A stretch of 64,000 nucleotides of DNA from Streptomyces sp. TLI_146 (GTDB lineage: Bacteria > Actinomycetota > Actinomycetes > Streptomycetales > Streptomycetaceae): positions 7,626,001 to 7,690,000 of the forward strand of contig NZ_PJMX01000001.1 in NCBI RefSeq assembly GCF_002846415.1. The letters are read 5' to 3'. Below, piece after piece: positions 34,773 to 43,634 of this stretch. A program made the translations under genes and the position numbers. The notes beneath the pieces were generated by a model. It was not told where the DNA came from. It saw only the letters and a list, made by a program, of their open reading frames with translations, and did no database searches. Numbering within the stretch: position 1 is the stretch's first letter; each line of letters opens with the position of its first letter.

Positions 34773-35807
34773 ATGACCACCACGACCACGGCCGAAGTGA
34801 CCGGAAAGACAGTCGCCTTGGGCCGGGCTGCCCAGCAACTCGAGCTGAAACGAGGAGAATTCGACCTCGCTGTGCAGCTCGGCCATGTCCGCACCGTGCG
34901 GGAAGACCTAGGTGCGCGCCCACGGGTCGCACAGGAGGAGATCGAGCGGATCCGCTCGGCCGAGGGCTTCCCGGAGGCCCTGCGTGAACGAGTCCGCGTG
35001 GTGGGTACGGCGGAGGCATCGCAACTGCTCGACGTGCCTGCCCACCGTTTCACGCGGCTCGCCCGAGGCGGCCACTTCACGCCGGTGAAGTGCTACCTCA
35101 ACCGCTACAGGGCCGTCGTCTGGCTCTACCTCGCCGAAGAGCTGACCGACCTGGCCCTTCGGTATCCGGAGCTGCTCAACGACCGTCAGCTGCCCAAGGA
35201 GACGCTCGTCCGGCTGGGCGCGGGCGAGGACCGGCGCCCGCGCAACTGGCGCGGTCGGCGCGCCGCCATGCTGCTGCAGCAGACCGACGACCCCTGGGAG
35301 CGAGCCGCGGGCATCGCCTCCGCACTCGACGCCGCGCATCTGGCGGAGGTGGTCACGGACCCGTACGAGCGGGCGTATCTGAGCCGGCTCCGACCCGAAC
35401 CGGCCCGGGTCGGCCCGGATTCGCCCGCCGTCCGGGAGATCATCGAGCGGCTGCAACTGGCCCAGGACCCTGACGAGGTCCTGTGGTACCGCATGGATCT
35501 CGCGCAGCACCTGAGCATCGCCCGCTCGGCCCGTCCGGCACCGAGGCCGGAGTGGGAACGCCCCGCGATCGGTGCGACGGCGACTGCGAGCGCGCTCCGG
35601 GCCCACGTGCCTGCGCCGGCTCCCTCTCTCGGGTCGTTTGGGCCCACGCCGAACGAACTCAGGCAGAGTGCCGCCGAGGGCAGGGAACTCGGGCCGGTCG
35701 TGGTCGAGCGGGCGGAGCGGGGGGACGGCCACGGAAGGCTGAGGCGCGGTCTGGCACGCTTCCGTCGGCCCAGGACGGCCACCCGCTCGTCCACCACCGC
35801 GCCCTGA
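34773..35807 (+). CDS. Conservon-linked protein with HTH-like region (DUF6397-like)
   Basis: A 344-aa soluble protein. Residues 55-130 hold a helix-turn-helix-like segment (VVGTAEASQLLDVPAHRFTRLARGGHF) followed by NRYRAVVWLYLAEELTDLA. Residues 150-240 are helical and the tail is disordered and basic. From memory it resembles the Streptomyces DUF6397 family; I am not certain. GGGGGAGG precedes the ATG at 34773. It is on the conservon strand 120 bases behind the second roadblock gene, so a role as its output or as a neighbouring regulator is possible. Confidence 0.6.
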   Translation: MTTTTTAEVTGKTVALGRAAQQLELKRGEFDLAVQLGHVRTVREDLGARPRVAQEEIERIRSAEGFPEALRERVRVVGTAEASQLLDVPAHRFTRLARGGHFTPVKCYLNRYRAVVWLYLAEELTDLALRYPELLNDRQLPKETLVRLGAGEDRRPRNWRGRRAAMLLQQTDDPWERAAGIASALDAAHLAEVVTDPYERAYLSRLRPEPARVGPDSPAVREIIERLQLAQDPDEVLWYRMDLAQHLSIARSARPAPRPEWERPAIGATATASALRAHVPAPAPSLGSFGPTPNELRQSAAEGRELGPVVVERAERGDGHGRLRRGLARFRRPRTATRSSTTAP

Positions 35808-35866
35808 CGCCGGTGACAGCGATGACAAGGACAGGATTCCTCAGCGCGATCGGAGCTGCTGTCGGA

Positions 35867-37030
35867 TCAGCTCTGCATCGAATGGTGTGCGGTGGCCGGA
35901 GGCCGTCGTCCGCGCCGCCCGTGTCCGCGCCTGCGTGTGCGGTCCCGCTGCGGCCACACCAGTACGTACGTCGTGGAGATGACCACGAACGCGAGACGTA
36001 TCAGGCCGCGTGCCGAGTCGTCCGGGACGACGAAGACGCTGCCGTACAGGGCGATCAGCGCGAGCCAGCTCCACCATGGCACCAGCCGGCGCTGCCCGAT
36101 CACGTCCCACAGGAGTGTGCCCAGCAGGACGGACGCCGTGTAGTACGTGTAGACGCTCGGGTCCAGGACGATGCGGGCGTTGGCGCCGAGCAGCACCACG
36201 GCCGTCCAGCGTTTGCGCCAGACCGCGATACCGCCGAGCGCGAGGCTCAGTGCTGCCTGCGCGGGCCGGTCCCAGCCGGGGGTCTCGGCGTCGCCGACGC
36301 CCAGCCAGCGCAGCGCGGAGGCGGGCTGGTTGGGTATCGCGAATCCGGTGGCGGCGAAACTGTCCGCGTTGCCGATGAAGAACGGCAGCCAGGCCAGGGC
36401 GACGAGCCCGGCGCACCACAGTCCGGCCCGCAGCCACGACTGTCGGGGAAGCGCGAAGAGCAGCATGGCGAAGCCCAGCGCGGTCGGTTTGGAGTCCATG
36501 GCCAGGGCGAGCCAGATGCCCGTTCCGGCCGCGTTGCCGCGGGTGACCGCCCGCACGGCGAGGGTTGTGAAGAACAGCGCCAGCACATCGTCGAGATGGC
36601 CGAACCGGACCGAGACCTCGATCCACATCGGGATGAAGGCCAGTCCCGCGATGAGGACGCGCTGGCGCAGCCGCTGATGGTTGGTGCCCGTGCCCAGGAA
36701 GTGCCAGGCGGCGCTGCGGCCGACCAGCACCACGATCACCAGGCCGAGCACCGACATCAGCGCCGCGGCGAGGAACTGCCCGGTCGAGTCGGGGAACGGG
36801 TTGAACAGCCCGGCGATCAGGAAGCTGACCGGCCCCATCTGGAGCTCGGGATGGTGGGCGTACAAGTTGAGCCCGCCGGTGCCGTCGCCGGACGGCCCCT
36901 GGTAGATCAGCTCCCCGCCTGTGCGCAGATAGTGCCAGGAGAAGCCGCCGTTCGGCTCCACCACGGCGAACCAGAGAGCGGTCCATGCGGTGAGCAGCAC
37001 GAGGTGCATCCGCTGGCTGATGGCCGGCAC
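35867..37030 (-). CDS. Polytopic membrane protein, GT-C glycosyltransferase-like
   Basis: A 387-aa integral membrane protein with about nine helices. The pattern GHLDDVLALFFTTLAVRA with acidic residues just before a helix, and a large extracytoplasmic first loop, fit the GT-C fold of polyprenyl-phosphate mannosyltransferases (GT87 or DUF2029 type). That points to sugar transfer to lipid or protein outside the membrane. The GTG at 37030 has AGGAG 10 bases upstream; an in-frame ATG seven codons later is an alternative. It ends 60 bases from the convergent conservon gene and has a Arg-rich C-terminal tail. Confidence 0.6.
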   Translation of the reverse strand: MPAISQRMHLVLLTAWTALWFAVVEPNGGFSWHYLRTGGELIYQGPSGDGTGGLNLYAHHPELQMGPVSFLIAGLFNPFPDSTGQFLAAALMSVLGLVIVVLVGRSAAWHFLGTGTNHQRLRQRVLIAGLAFIPMWIEVSVRFGHLDDVLALFFTTLAVRAVTRGNAAGTGIWLALAMDSKPTALGFAMLLFALPRQSWLRAGLWCAGLVALAWLPFFIGNADSFAATGFAIPNQPASALRWLGVGDAETPGWDRPAQAALSLALGGIAVWRKRWTAVVLLGANARIVLDPSVYTYYTASVLLGTLLWDVIGQRRLVPWWSWLALIALYGSVFVVPDDSARGLIRLAFVVISTTYVLVWPQRDRTRRRGHGRRGRRPPATAHHSMQS

Positions 37031-37177
37031 GTCTGTTCAGCTCCTGTTTCCCCGCCGGGTACGTCGACAGCTCGCAGGGGCCTGCGGAGCCCGGCAGGGA
37101 AGACGGGAGTCCGGTGCGACTCGTTCATCGGGGCACGCAATTGTGCTTCCGCCCACACCCGAAGCGTGCGGAACGGG

Positions 37178-39670
37178 TCATCCCACACTGATCACTTTTG
37201 CGATGCTCGGTACGCCGTCTGTATTCAGGGCGAACAGCAGGTACGTGCCGGGGAGTGCGACTCCGGGGTCGCTCGGGATGGAGAGGTCGTAGGCGCCTTC
37301 GCCGCTCTGCCGGAAGGTCAGTGGCACCCGGCGCTGGTCGTTGTCGACGGAGTGGGTCGCCGCACCGGTGCGTACCAGGGCGAAGGCGCCGACGGGCGAC
37401 CCGGTGGTGACCGGCAGCGTCGAGCCGAGCGCCACATGGGCGGGCGGGGTACTGGTGATCACGGGCCGGGGTCGCTCGCTGCCGTCCGGGTTCAGCAGAT
37501 AGGGCGGGGTGAAGACCGCACCGTCCAGGTGGTTGGTCGCGCAGTCGCCGCAGAGCCCGCCGCCGCCCGAGAAGATCCGTCCGTCGGGCAGCAGGTTCGC
37601 GGTGCTGTGGTAGTTGCGGGGCACCGCCATCGTGGCGAGGGGTGTGAAGCGGCCGGTGGCCGGGTCCCAGATCTCCGGGGTCATGACCGACTTGGCGTCG
37701 CTGAACGGAACCGGGGTCTCCTGGCCGCCGAAGACCGCGACCTTTCCATCGGGCAGTACGACGCTGTTGCTGAACGCGCGGGCGGCGGCCATGTCTCCGG
37801 TGCGGGTGGCCGTGGGCCGACCGCCGCCGTTGAGGTCGACCGTGTAGGCACGGCGGGTGGCAGGGGTGTCCTGGTAGGCGGGCGCGCCGCCCAGGGTGAG
37901 CAGCTTGCCTATGTCGTACGAGACAGCGTTGCCGTTCATCGCGTCCGCGCTGTCGGCCCGTGGGCCGGCGGGGGTGATGCTGCCGTTGCCGTCGGTGGTG
38001 ATCCAGTTCATCTGCTTGCTGGGGCCGAGTTGGAGGACGCGCCCCTGGGAGGTGGCGTGCAGCCACATGTGGTTGTCGGCGCGGTAGGCGCCCTTGGGGT
38101 CGGCGGTCATGGCGCCCTCGACCCGCACGCCCGGGAGTCTGCGCCAGGTGTGGGCGGCGGCCGACCACACTTCGCCGTCCCTGGGGCCGTCCCCGCCGCT
38201 CCAGGAGCCGCCGAGGACGAACGCGTCGCCGTTGGAGAGAAGCGTCATCGCCTGGTAGCCGCGGGCGATGTTCATGTCGGCCGTCGAGGACCAGGTGTCC
38301 GTGCGGGGGTCATAGATGCTCGCACGGGTCGCGTTGCTGCCGCCCGTGACCAGCACCCGCCCGTCGGAGAGCAGGGCTATGCCGGGGCAGAACATGTCGT
38401 GGCCCGTGTTGTCCACGCGGCGCTGGGTCACTCGGCCGGTGGTGAGGTCCATGACGGCGGTCTGGGTGTAGCCGTTGCTGCCGCCGTACCGGTCGACGGC
38501 GTACGCCGACCAGGCCAGCAGTTTGTTGCCGGGCAGGACGGCCGTGGCGACGGGCACCAGGGGGAACCCGGTGACCGGTCCCCAGGAGCCCGACACGGAG
38601 GGGTCACCGGGGCCGCTGAGCCGGATCTCGGCGGCGGAGCTCCAGGGGCCGCGCTGCCCCGCCTCGCTGAGGGCGACGAGTCGTACGTACCGCGCGGAGA
38701 CGGTGCGGGTGAAGAGGGCGGTCTTGACGGTCGCGTCGTCCTTCCAGTGGCCGCTCGCGACCGGCGCGTCGAACGAGGTCCCGTCGAGGCTGGTGGAGAC
38801 GGCATAGGTGCCGATGCGGCCGTTCACGCCGGTCTGGCGCGGCTGATAGGTGAGTGCGGAGACGGCGGTCGTGCGGTGCATGTCGATGACGAGGGCGTGC
38901 GGGAGCCGTACGGTCTTCGGCGACCATCTGCTGTGCCAGAGGGTGGTGGGGTCACCGTCCAGGACGTTGGCGGCGAGGCCGTTCGCCTGGGCCCTCTCCT
39001 CGTCGGTCGCGGAGACCGTCCAGCCGTCGACCGGCAGGAGGGCGGTGAACGGCGCCGCGAGGCCGGGGTCACCCAGGAGGCGGACGTCGGCTGCGGAGGC
39101 GAGGGGCGCGGGCGAGGAACTGGAGGATATTCGCTCCGTTCCGGCAGCCCAGCCGTTGTGACCGGCGGCCGGTGTCGTAGCCGAAAGCCGCACATAACGG
39201 GTGCCCTCGGCGGCGAAGTTGAGGGTCTTGGCGGTGGTGTCGTCGGCCAGGGTTCCGGTGGCGACGGGTGGGGTCCAGTGCCGCCCGTCCGTGCTGAGAC
39301 GGATGGCGTACTCGGTGACGCGGCTGCCGCCGCCGGTCCTGCGCGGCTGGTAGACGAGCGCGGAGACGACGTCGGTCCGGTGCATGTCGATGGTGAGGGA
39401 GTTGCCGCTCGCCGTGACGCTCCAGCCGGCCCCGGACAGGACGGGGGCGGTGGGGCGCATGGCGTCGGCGGGTGTCACTCCGTGGTGGGGAGACATCGGA
39501 GACGCGTTGGGGTCGATCACAGGGGAGGCATGGCGGCCGGGGACGGCCGCGTCGCTGGGGGTGACCAGCGGCAGCAGTGCGGCGGTCGTCGTCGCCGTGG
39601 CGAGGAGGACGAGTGCACGTGGTCTGAGGCGGGTGAGACGGAACGATGTACGCGAGAACCTGAATGTCAC
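37178..39670 (-). CDS. Secreted galactose oxidase with two F5/8-type domains
   Basis: An 830-aa exported copper-radical oxidase. The signal lies at about 1-42, followed by two discoidin (F5/8 type C) sugar-binding domains at about 80-200 and 215-353, a seven-bladed kelch propeller and a C-terminal Ig-like domain (DUF1929). Residues that match the active site of fungal galactose oxidase are all present: Cys428 (DMFCPGI), Tyr472 (ARGYQ), Trp490 (GGSWSGG), Tyr687 and His688 (NYHS) and His773 (THSVDNDQRR). The Cys-Tyr cross-link should therefore form, giving a two-electron oxidation of primary alcohols to aldehydes with H2O2 release. The GTG at 39670 has a GGGGGG site upstream. Confidence 0.9.
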   Translation of the reverse strand: MTFRFSRTSFRLTRLRPRALVLLATATTTAALLPLVTPSDAAVPGRHASPVIDPNASPMSPHHGVTPADAMRPTAPVLSGAGWSVTASGNSLTIDMHRTDVVSALVYQPRRTGGGSRVTEYAIRLSTDGRHWTPPVATGTLADDTTAKTLNFAAEGTRYVRLSATTPAAGHNGWAAGTERISSSSSPAPLASAADVRLLGDPGLAAPFTALLPVDGWTVSATDEERAQANGLAANVLDGDPTTLWHSRWSPKTVRLPHALVIDMHRTTAVSALTYQPRQTGVNGRIGTYAVSTSLDGTSFDAPVASGHWKDDATVKTALFTRTVSARYVRLVALSEAGQRGPWSSAAEIRLSGPGDPSVSGSWGPVTGFPLVPVATAVLPGNKLLAWSAYAVDRYGGSNGYTQTAVMDLTTGRVTQRRVDNTGHDMFCPGIALLSDGRVLVTGGSNATRASIYDPRTDTWSSTADMNIARGYQAMTLLSNGDAFVLGGSWSGGDGPRDGEVWSAAAHTWRRLPGVRVEGAMTADPKGAYRADNHMWLHATSQGRVLQLGPSKQMNWITTDGNGSITPAGPRADSADAMNGNAVSYDIGKLLTLGGAPAYQDTPATRRAYTVDLNGGGRPTATRTGDMAAARAFSNSVVLPDGKVAVFGGQETPVPFSDAKSVMTPEIWDPATGRFTPLATMAVPRNYHSTANLLPDGRIFSGGGGLCGDCATNHLDGAVFTPPYLLNPDGSERPRPVITSTPPAHVALGSTLPVTTGSPVGAFALVRTGAATHSVDNDQRRVPLTFRQSGEGAYDLSIPSDPGVALPGTYLLFALNTDGVPSIAKVISVG

Positions 39671-39997
39671 CCGAGCCCCCCGGCTGAGATGTGGTGGCAA
39701 TGTTCCGGCTGAACCTAGGACATGTGGGAGCCATGTCAAGGTCACCGGCCGGAAATGTCCCGGTACCGGCCGCCGCCGGGCACGCGCTCAGCGCTCGCGC
39801 TGTCCCGCCGGTGGGACACCGGTCGGCAGTCGCCCGTAGCTGGGGCCGCTGCCGACCGGATCCTCTCGCACGCCGGACGTGTGAGGCCGAGGCGGTTGAA
39901 CGCGATGCCGTGCACCGTGAACGGGCCCGGGTTCCGGTGAGCCCTGTCGAGCAGTCGGGTTCATCCCCGGCATCAGCCCGCCTGCTCTCGACAGGCC
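39671..39997. other. Gap between galactose oxidase and the SDR-MFS operon
   Basis: No convincing gene. It holds the galactose oxidase leader and the hairpin at 39943-39995 that ends the MFS transcript. A repetitive GC-rich stretch around 39730-39880 shows no recognisable motif. Confidence 0.55.
39943..39995 (-). terminator. Hairpin just past the MFS stop codon
   Basis: CCTGTCGAG-CAG (39943-39954) pairs with CTGCTCTCGACAGG (39982-39995), with a 2-base bulge and a loop of 27 bases. It starts 2 bases after the MFS stop on the minus strand. There is no T-run. Confidence 0.55.
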
Positions 39998-41437
39998 CTA
40001 GCGGGCCGCCTCGTATGCCGCCACGCCTGCTCGGCGGCCGGCGAGGGCCAGCAAGGCGACGCCCGTCAGGGTTGCGGCGACGAGTACGGTTGCCCCGGTC
40101 CACGCGGCGTAGCCCACCGCGTCCGTGAAGGCCGCGCCCGGGTTCTTGGCGCCTGCTGCCAGCTGGTCCGTGAAGCGGGAGGTCATCAGGGTGCCCAGGA
40201 TGCTGGTGCCCAGGACCGCGCCGACCTGGCGGGCCGCGTTGACCGTGCCGCTCGCCTCGCCCTCGCGGCCGCGCGGCACATGGCTGACGCCGAGTGCGGT
40301 GGAGGGCGCGTTGGCCAGTCCGCAGCCGAGGCCGAAGACGACGAGGGCGGCGGCGTACCCGGTGAAGGTGTCGCCCGGTTCGACGGTGGCGAACAGTGCC
40401 GCACCGAGGGCGGCCAGGAGGAGTCCCGAGATGATGAGCGGCCGGGGGCCCCACTTGCGTACGAGGATGCCTGCCGCCACCGAGGCGACGATGAACGTGC
40501 CGAACTCCGCCAGGAGTTGGACGCCCACCTCCAGGGCGCTCAGCCCGCGTACCTGTTGCAGCCACAGGACTTGCAGCAACGAGATGCCGACGAAGCCGAA
40601 GAGGACGGTGGCCGCGAGCAGGAGGGAGGCACTGTAGGACGGGTCGCGCATCAGGCGCAGATCGACCATGGGGTGGTCGCGGCGCAACTCGACGGCGACG
40701 AAGGCGCCGAGGAGGACGACTGCTCCGGCGAGGGAGGAGAGTGCGCGGGCGGAGGCGTAGCCGTGGTGGCCGCCGTCGATCAACCAGTAGATGAGCAGGG
40801 CGAGTCCGGCCGTGCCGAGTACCTGCCCGGCCCAGTCGGGTCGGCCTCCGGGGACGCGTGACTCCTCCACTCGGGTCAGCGCCACGAGGACGGCCAGGGC
40901 GGCGAGTGCGAGGTTCAGCCAGAAGGCCGCGTGCCAGGTCCACCAGCGCAGGGCGAGTCCGGCTGTGACCGGGCCGATGGCCAGGCCGAGCCCCGAGGTG
41001 GCGGCCCAGGCGGAGATGGCTCCGGCGCGGCGGCGCGGGTCGGGGAAGGCATGGCTGACCAGCGCGAGCGAGCTCGGCGTGATGAGCGCCCCGCCGAGGC
41101 CCGCGAGGGCCTGCCCGGCCAGAACCGTCGGCAGGTTGGACGCGAGGACCAGGACCAGTCCTCCCGCGCCCATCGCGACGGCACCGGCGAGGAAGATCCT
41201 TCTGCGGCCCCACCGGTCCGAGAGGGAACCAGCGCCGAGGACGAAGGAGGCGACGACGAGGGTGTACATGCTGGGCACCCAGACCAGGTCGGCGGGGGCG
41301 ATGCCCAGGTCGTCCTGGACGTCGCTGAGGGTGCCGATGGTCTGGGTGGTCTGGAGGAAAACGGTGAACAGGCCGAGGCAGGCGGCCACGAGGACGGCCA
41401 TGGGGCTGCCTTTGGAGCGGAGTTCAGCGCGCGGCAT
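39998..41437 (-). CDS. MFS drug-efflux transporter, DHA2 (14-TM) type
   Basis: A 479-aa major facilitator with about 14 helices. Motif A-like SDRWGRRRI follows TM2, and motif C appears as GLGLAIGPVTAG in TM5, which marks proton-antiport drug efflux. Its ATG at 41437 overlaps the SDR gene by 14 bases, so it is the second gene of that operon. The substrate is unknown; linkage to an SDR suggests export of a compound the reductase modifies. Confidence 0.85.
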   Translation of the reverse strand: MPRAELRSKGSPMAVLVAACLGLFTVFLQTTQTIGTLSDVQDDLGIAPADLVWVPSMYTLVVASFVLGAGSLSDRWGRRRIFLAGAVAMGAGGLVLVLASNLPTVLAGQALAGLGGALITPSSLALVSHAFPDPRRRAGAISAWAATSGLGLAIGPVTAGLALRWWTWHAAFWLNLALAALAVLVALTRVEESRVPGGRPDWAGQVLGTAGLALLIYWLIDGGHHGYASARALSSLAGAVVLLGAFVAVELRRDHPMVDLRLMRDPSYSASLLLAATVLFGFVGISLLQVLWLQQVRGLSALEVGVQLLAEFGTFIVASVAAGILVRKWGPRPLIISGLLLAALGAALFATVEPGDTFTGYAAALVVFGLGCGLANAPSTALGVSHVPRGREGEASGTVNAARQVGAVLGTSILGTLMTSRFTDQLAAGAKNPGAAFTDAVGYAAWTGATVLVAATLTGVALLALAGRRAGVAAYEAAR

Positions 41438-42110
41438 GCGGCACCCCCGAGAGCGCGGCCTTGACCTGGCGGGTGATCTCGTCGGCGAGCACTTCTTCCC
41501 GGCCGGCCTCGACCGCGTCGAGAACCTGGTGGGCGACGTCGACGGGGCTCGTCTTCGGCTGGTCGACACCCGCCGCCATGTCGGTGTCGATGAAGGCGGC
41601 ATGTACGGCGACGGTCAACGTGCCCTGTGGGCGCAGCTCTTCGCGTATCGCGTTGGTCATCGACAGCGCGGCCGCCTTGGAGACACCGTACGAACCGATC
41701 TGCGGGAGGGTGTGCCAGGACAGTACGGAGAGCATGTTGACCACGGCGCCGCCACCGTTCCGGGCGAGTACGGGGGCGAAGGCGCGGCACATCGCGAGAG
41801 TGCCGAACAGGTTGGTCTCCAGTTCCGCCCTCGCCCCTTCGAGTGAGTCCGCACCGATCAGGGAACTGCCGCTCAGAACCCCCGCGTTGTTGAGGAGAAG
41901 GGAGGTGTCGGAGCAGAGTTCGGCGGCCGCGGCGACTTGTGCGGGATCGGTGATGTCGAGCGCGACCGGGGTGAGACCCGGGTCGGTCACCGTGCGCGGA
42001 TCGCGCGCCGCCGCGTAGACGGTCTTGGCGCCCCGCTCCAGCAGGGCGAGGGCGAACGCACGCCCCAGCCCTCGGTTGGCGCCGGTCACGAGCGCCGTGG
42101 TGTTGCGCAT
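41424..42110 (-). CDS. Short-chain dehydrogenase/reductase
   Basis: A 228-aa classical SDR. The cofactor motif is TGANRGLGRAF (9-19), NNAG lies at about 74-77, and the catalytic Ser (near 130, in LSVLS) and YGVSK (about 140-144) follow. GAAGGAAG precedes the ATG at 42110. It is the first gene of a two-gene operon with the MFS transporter. The substrate is unknown. Confidence 0.85.
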   Translation of the reverse strand: MRNTTALVTGANRGLGRAFALALLERGAKTVYAAARDPRTVTDPGLTPVALDITDPAQVAAAAELCSDTSLLLNNAGVLSGSSLIGADSLEGARAELETNLFGTLAMCRAFAPVLARNGGGAVVNMLSVLSWHTLPQIGSYGVSKAAALSMTNAIREELRPQGTLTVAVHAAFIDTDMAAGVDQPKTSPVDVAHQVLDAVEAGREEVLADEITRQVKAALSGVPHAAR

Positions 42111-42142
42111 GCGTGTCTTCCTTCGGGAGTTGTGGAAGGCCG

Positions 42143-42159
42143 CCCGGCTCGAAGCCGGG
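42143..42159 (-). promoter_or_regulatory. Hairpin in the SDR leader
   Basis: CCCGGCT and AGCCGGG form a perfect 7-bp stem with a CGA loop between the SDR promoter and its start codon. It could be a simple leader stem or a short attenuator; no antiterminator is visible. Confidence 0.45.
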
Positions 42160-42179
42160 TGAGTAGGAAATCTGGACTC

Positions 42180-42207
42180 ACCCTAGCGGAGTGCGTTGGA
42201 TATTCAA
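42180..42207 (-). promoter_or_regulatory. Candidate promoter of the SDR-MFS operon
   Basis: On the minus strand TTGAAT (42202-42207) and TAGGGT (42180-42185) are separated by 16 bases, close to the Streptomyces vegetative consensus. It lies 70 bases upstream of the SDR start. Confidence 0.6.
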
Positions 42208-42214
42208 ATGGACG

Positions 42215-42250
42215 GGGGATGGGTGTGGGGATGGGTGCGGGGATTGGTGT
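42215..42250. repeat. 12-base G-rich tandem repeat
   Basis: Three copies of GGGGATGGGTGY lie directly behind the SDR promoter. The plus strand has four or more runs of at least three G within 7-base loops, the standard pattern for a G-quadruplex. Confidence 0.75.
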
Positions 42251-42344
42251 GTGGGTGGGGCGACTGATGCGGGCGAGAAATGCGGGGGGGGAGGAAGGGT
42301 GAGGGGTGAGGGGCGGTCGATGAAGTGGTGTGCGGTGGCGGGGG

Positions 42345-42833
42345 TCAGGGCGCCGCCTCGACCTCCAGGTGGCGGCGGCGGCGCGCGCCCCGGTATTCCA
42401 GCGCCTCCCAGCCCAACGGCCGCAATGCGTCCGCACATTGGCGCAGCGCCTCGGGTTCCTCCTGGACGGCGCCGCTCCCGGCCGGGCCCAGCCACTCCAC
42501 ACGGACGACCCCGGGCTGGTCGGCCGGGCTCACGCGGTAGCCCGTCGCGGTTCGCTGTCCGGCGGCGTCCGTGGCCGACGGTGGAATGCCCGCGGCTTCC
42601 AGTGCCAGAGCGACCGCGCGCACCATCTGGTTCCGCTCCCAGGCTGCGGGCAGGGAGAGCGGATCGGGGTGCGCGGCGTTCATCAGGCGCCGGATCTGTC
42701 GCAGCCCCTCGAAGGCGACCCGTACCGCCGCCTCCCGCTGGGCGGGTGGGTCCGTCGGCGCGGGTCCGTCGCCGGTCGCCGCCTCGAAAGCCGCTGCCGT
42801 GGGCCGCTCGTTGTGCTCATGGGGAGGCGTCAC
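42345..42833 (-). CDS. Hypothetical protein
   Basis: A 162-aa hydrophilic protein with a disordered N-terminal 35 residues and then a mixed alpha/beta region (AAWERNQMVRAVALALEAAG, then a strand-rich end). No signal, helix-turn-helix or catalytic motif is visible. The GTG at 42833 is preceded by AAGGG. It lies between the SDR operon and the TetR gene, divergent from the latter. Confidence 0.5.
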   Translation of the reverse strand: MTPPHEHNERPTAAAFEAATGDGPAPTDPPAQREAAVRVAFEGLRQIRRLMNAAHPDPLSLPAAWERNQMVRAVALALEAAGIPPSATDAAGQRTATGYRVSPADQPGVVRVEWLGPAGSGAVQEEPEALRQCADALRPLGWEALEYRGARRRRHLEVEAAP

Positions 42834-42930
42834 CGTAATCCCTTCTCCGGGGCGGGCGGGGAGGGTAAGTGTCGCCGACCTTGCGGGGGAGTGAGGCCGA
42901 GGCCTGTGGCGGGCTGGGATGGTTTGGTGA

Positions 42931-42966
42931 GCAAAGTTTGCGCCATGTGAGACAAATTTGTATCAT
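42931..42966 (+). promoter_or_regulatory. Promoter and operator palindromes of the TetR gene
   Basis: TTGCGC (42938-42943) and TATCAT (42961-42966) sit 17 bases apart as a likely promoter. Two palindromes overlap it: GCAAAGTTTGC (42931-42941) across the -35 and TGAGACAAATTTGTATCA (42948-42965, perfect core ACAAATTTGT) across the -10. This layout fits autorepression by the TetR protein encoded at 42988. Confidence 0.65.
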
Positions 42967-42987
42967 TCGAGACGTGAAAGGATCGCC

Positions 42988-43551
42988 ATGCTGAAAGATG
43001 AAGCACTGCTCGACGCGGCGGCGCGTGTCCTCGCGGACAATCGCGGTGCTTCGCTGGTCCAGGTCGCCACCGGGATCGGCATCAGCCGCGCGACGCTGAG
43101 CAGGCGCTATCCGACCCGGGAAGCGCTGATCAGAGCCGTCGCGGCGCGGGCCATCGACGTCATCGACGAGCGGCTGGCCGCCACCGATCTGCCCGACGAC
43201 GCGGACGCGGCGGCGTTCGATGCCTCACTCGAACGGCTGATCGCGGATCTCGCGCCCGCCGTGGACCTGTACGGCTTCACCGCCCACGACGGCCTCGTCC
43301 TCGCGGATCCCGTCTTCCGGGCCGGCCTTGAGCGCCACGACCAGCGCGCCCTGCGCTTCGTGACCCTGGGGCAGCGGCTCGGGCGTCTCCGCGGCGACCT
43401 GCCGCCGTACTGGATCTGGTACATGCTGTGGGGGCTGCTCGACGCGGCCGCCGAGGGCGTCCGTGACGGTCACCTCGGGCACCGCGAGATCCGCCGCCTG
43501 GTCGGCACCGTGTTCCGCCACGGCGCGGAACCGCCGGACGCCTCGTCCTGA
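42988..43551 (+). CDS. TetR/AcrR-family regulator
   Basis: A 187-aa TetR protein with an N-terminal HTH (GASLVQVATGIGISRATLSRRYPTREALIRAV, about 20-52) and a helical ligand-binding domain. AAAGGA lies 5 bases before the ATG at 42988. It precedes the efflux pump by 83 bases on the same strand and should control it, together with itself, through the palindromes just upstream. Confidence 0.85.
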   Translation: MLKDEALLDAAARVLADNRGASLVQVATGIGISRATLSRRYPTREALIRAVAARAIDVIDERLAATDLPDDADAAAFDASLERLIADLAPAVDLYGFTAHDGLVLADPVFRAGLERHDQRALRFVTLGQRLGRLRGDLPPYWIWYMLWGLLDAAAEGVRDGHLGHREIRRLVGTVFRHGAEPPDASS

Positions 43552-43634
43552 CAACAACGTCCTATTCGTACTGCCTGGGCGACACGTCCTGGGCCCCTAC
43601 GGACCCCGAGTACACCGCTTCGAACGGAACCCCC

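Noticed and set aside
35483..39712. Plus-strand open frame of about 1400 codons opposite the glycosyltransferase-like and galactose oxidase genes
   Set aside because: Composition is Arg/Gly/Val-rich without domains, while the minus strand encodes complete, motif-bearing proteins.
42215..42250. Short repeats considered as a CRISPR array
   Set aside because: The units are 12 bases with no spacers, and no cas genes are nearby.
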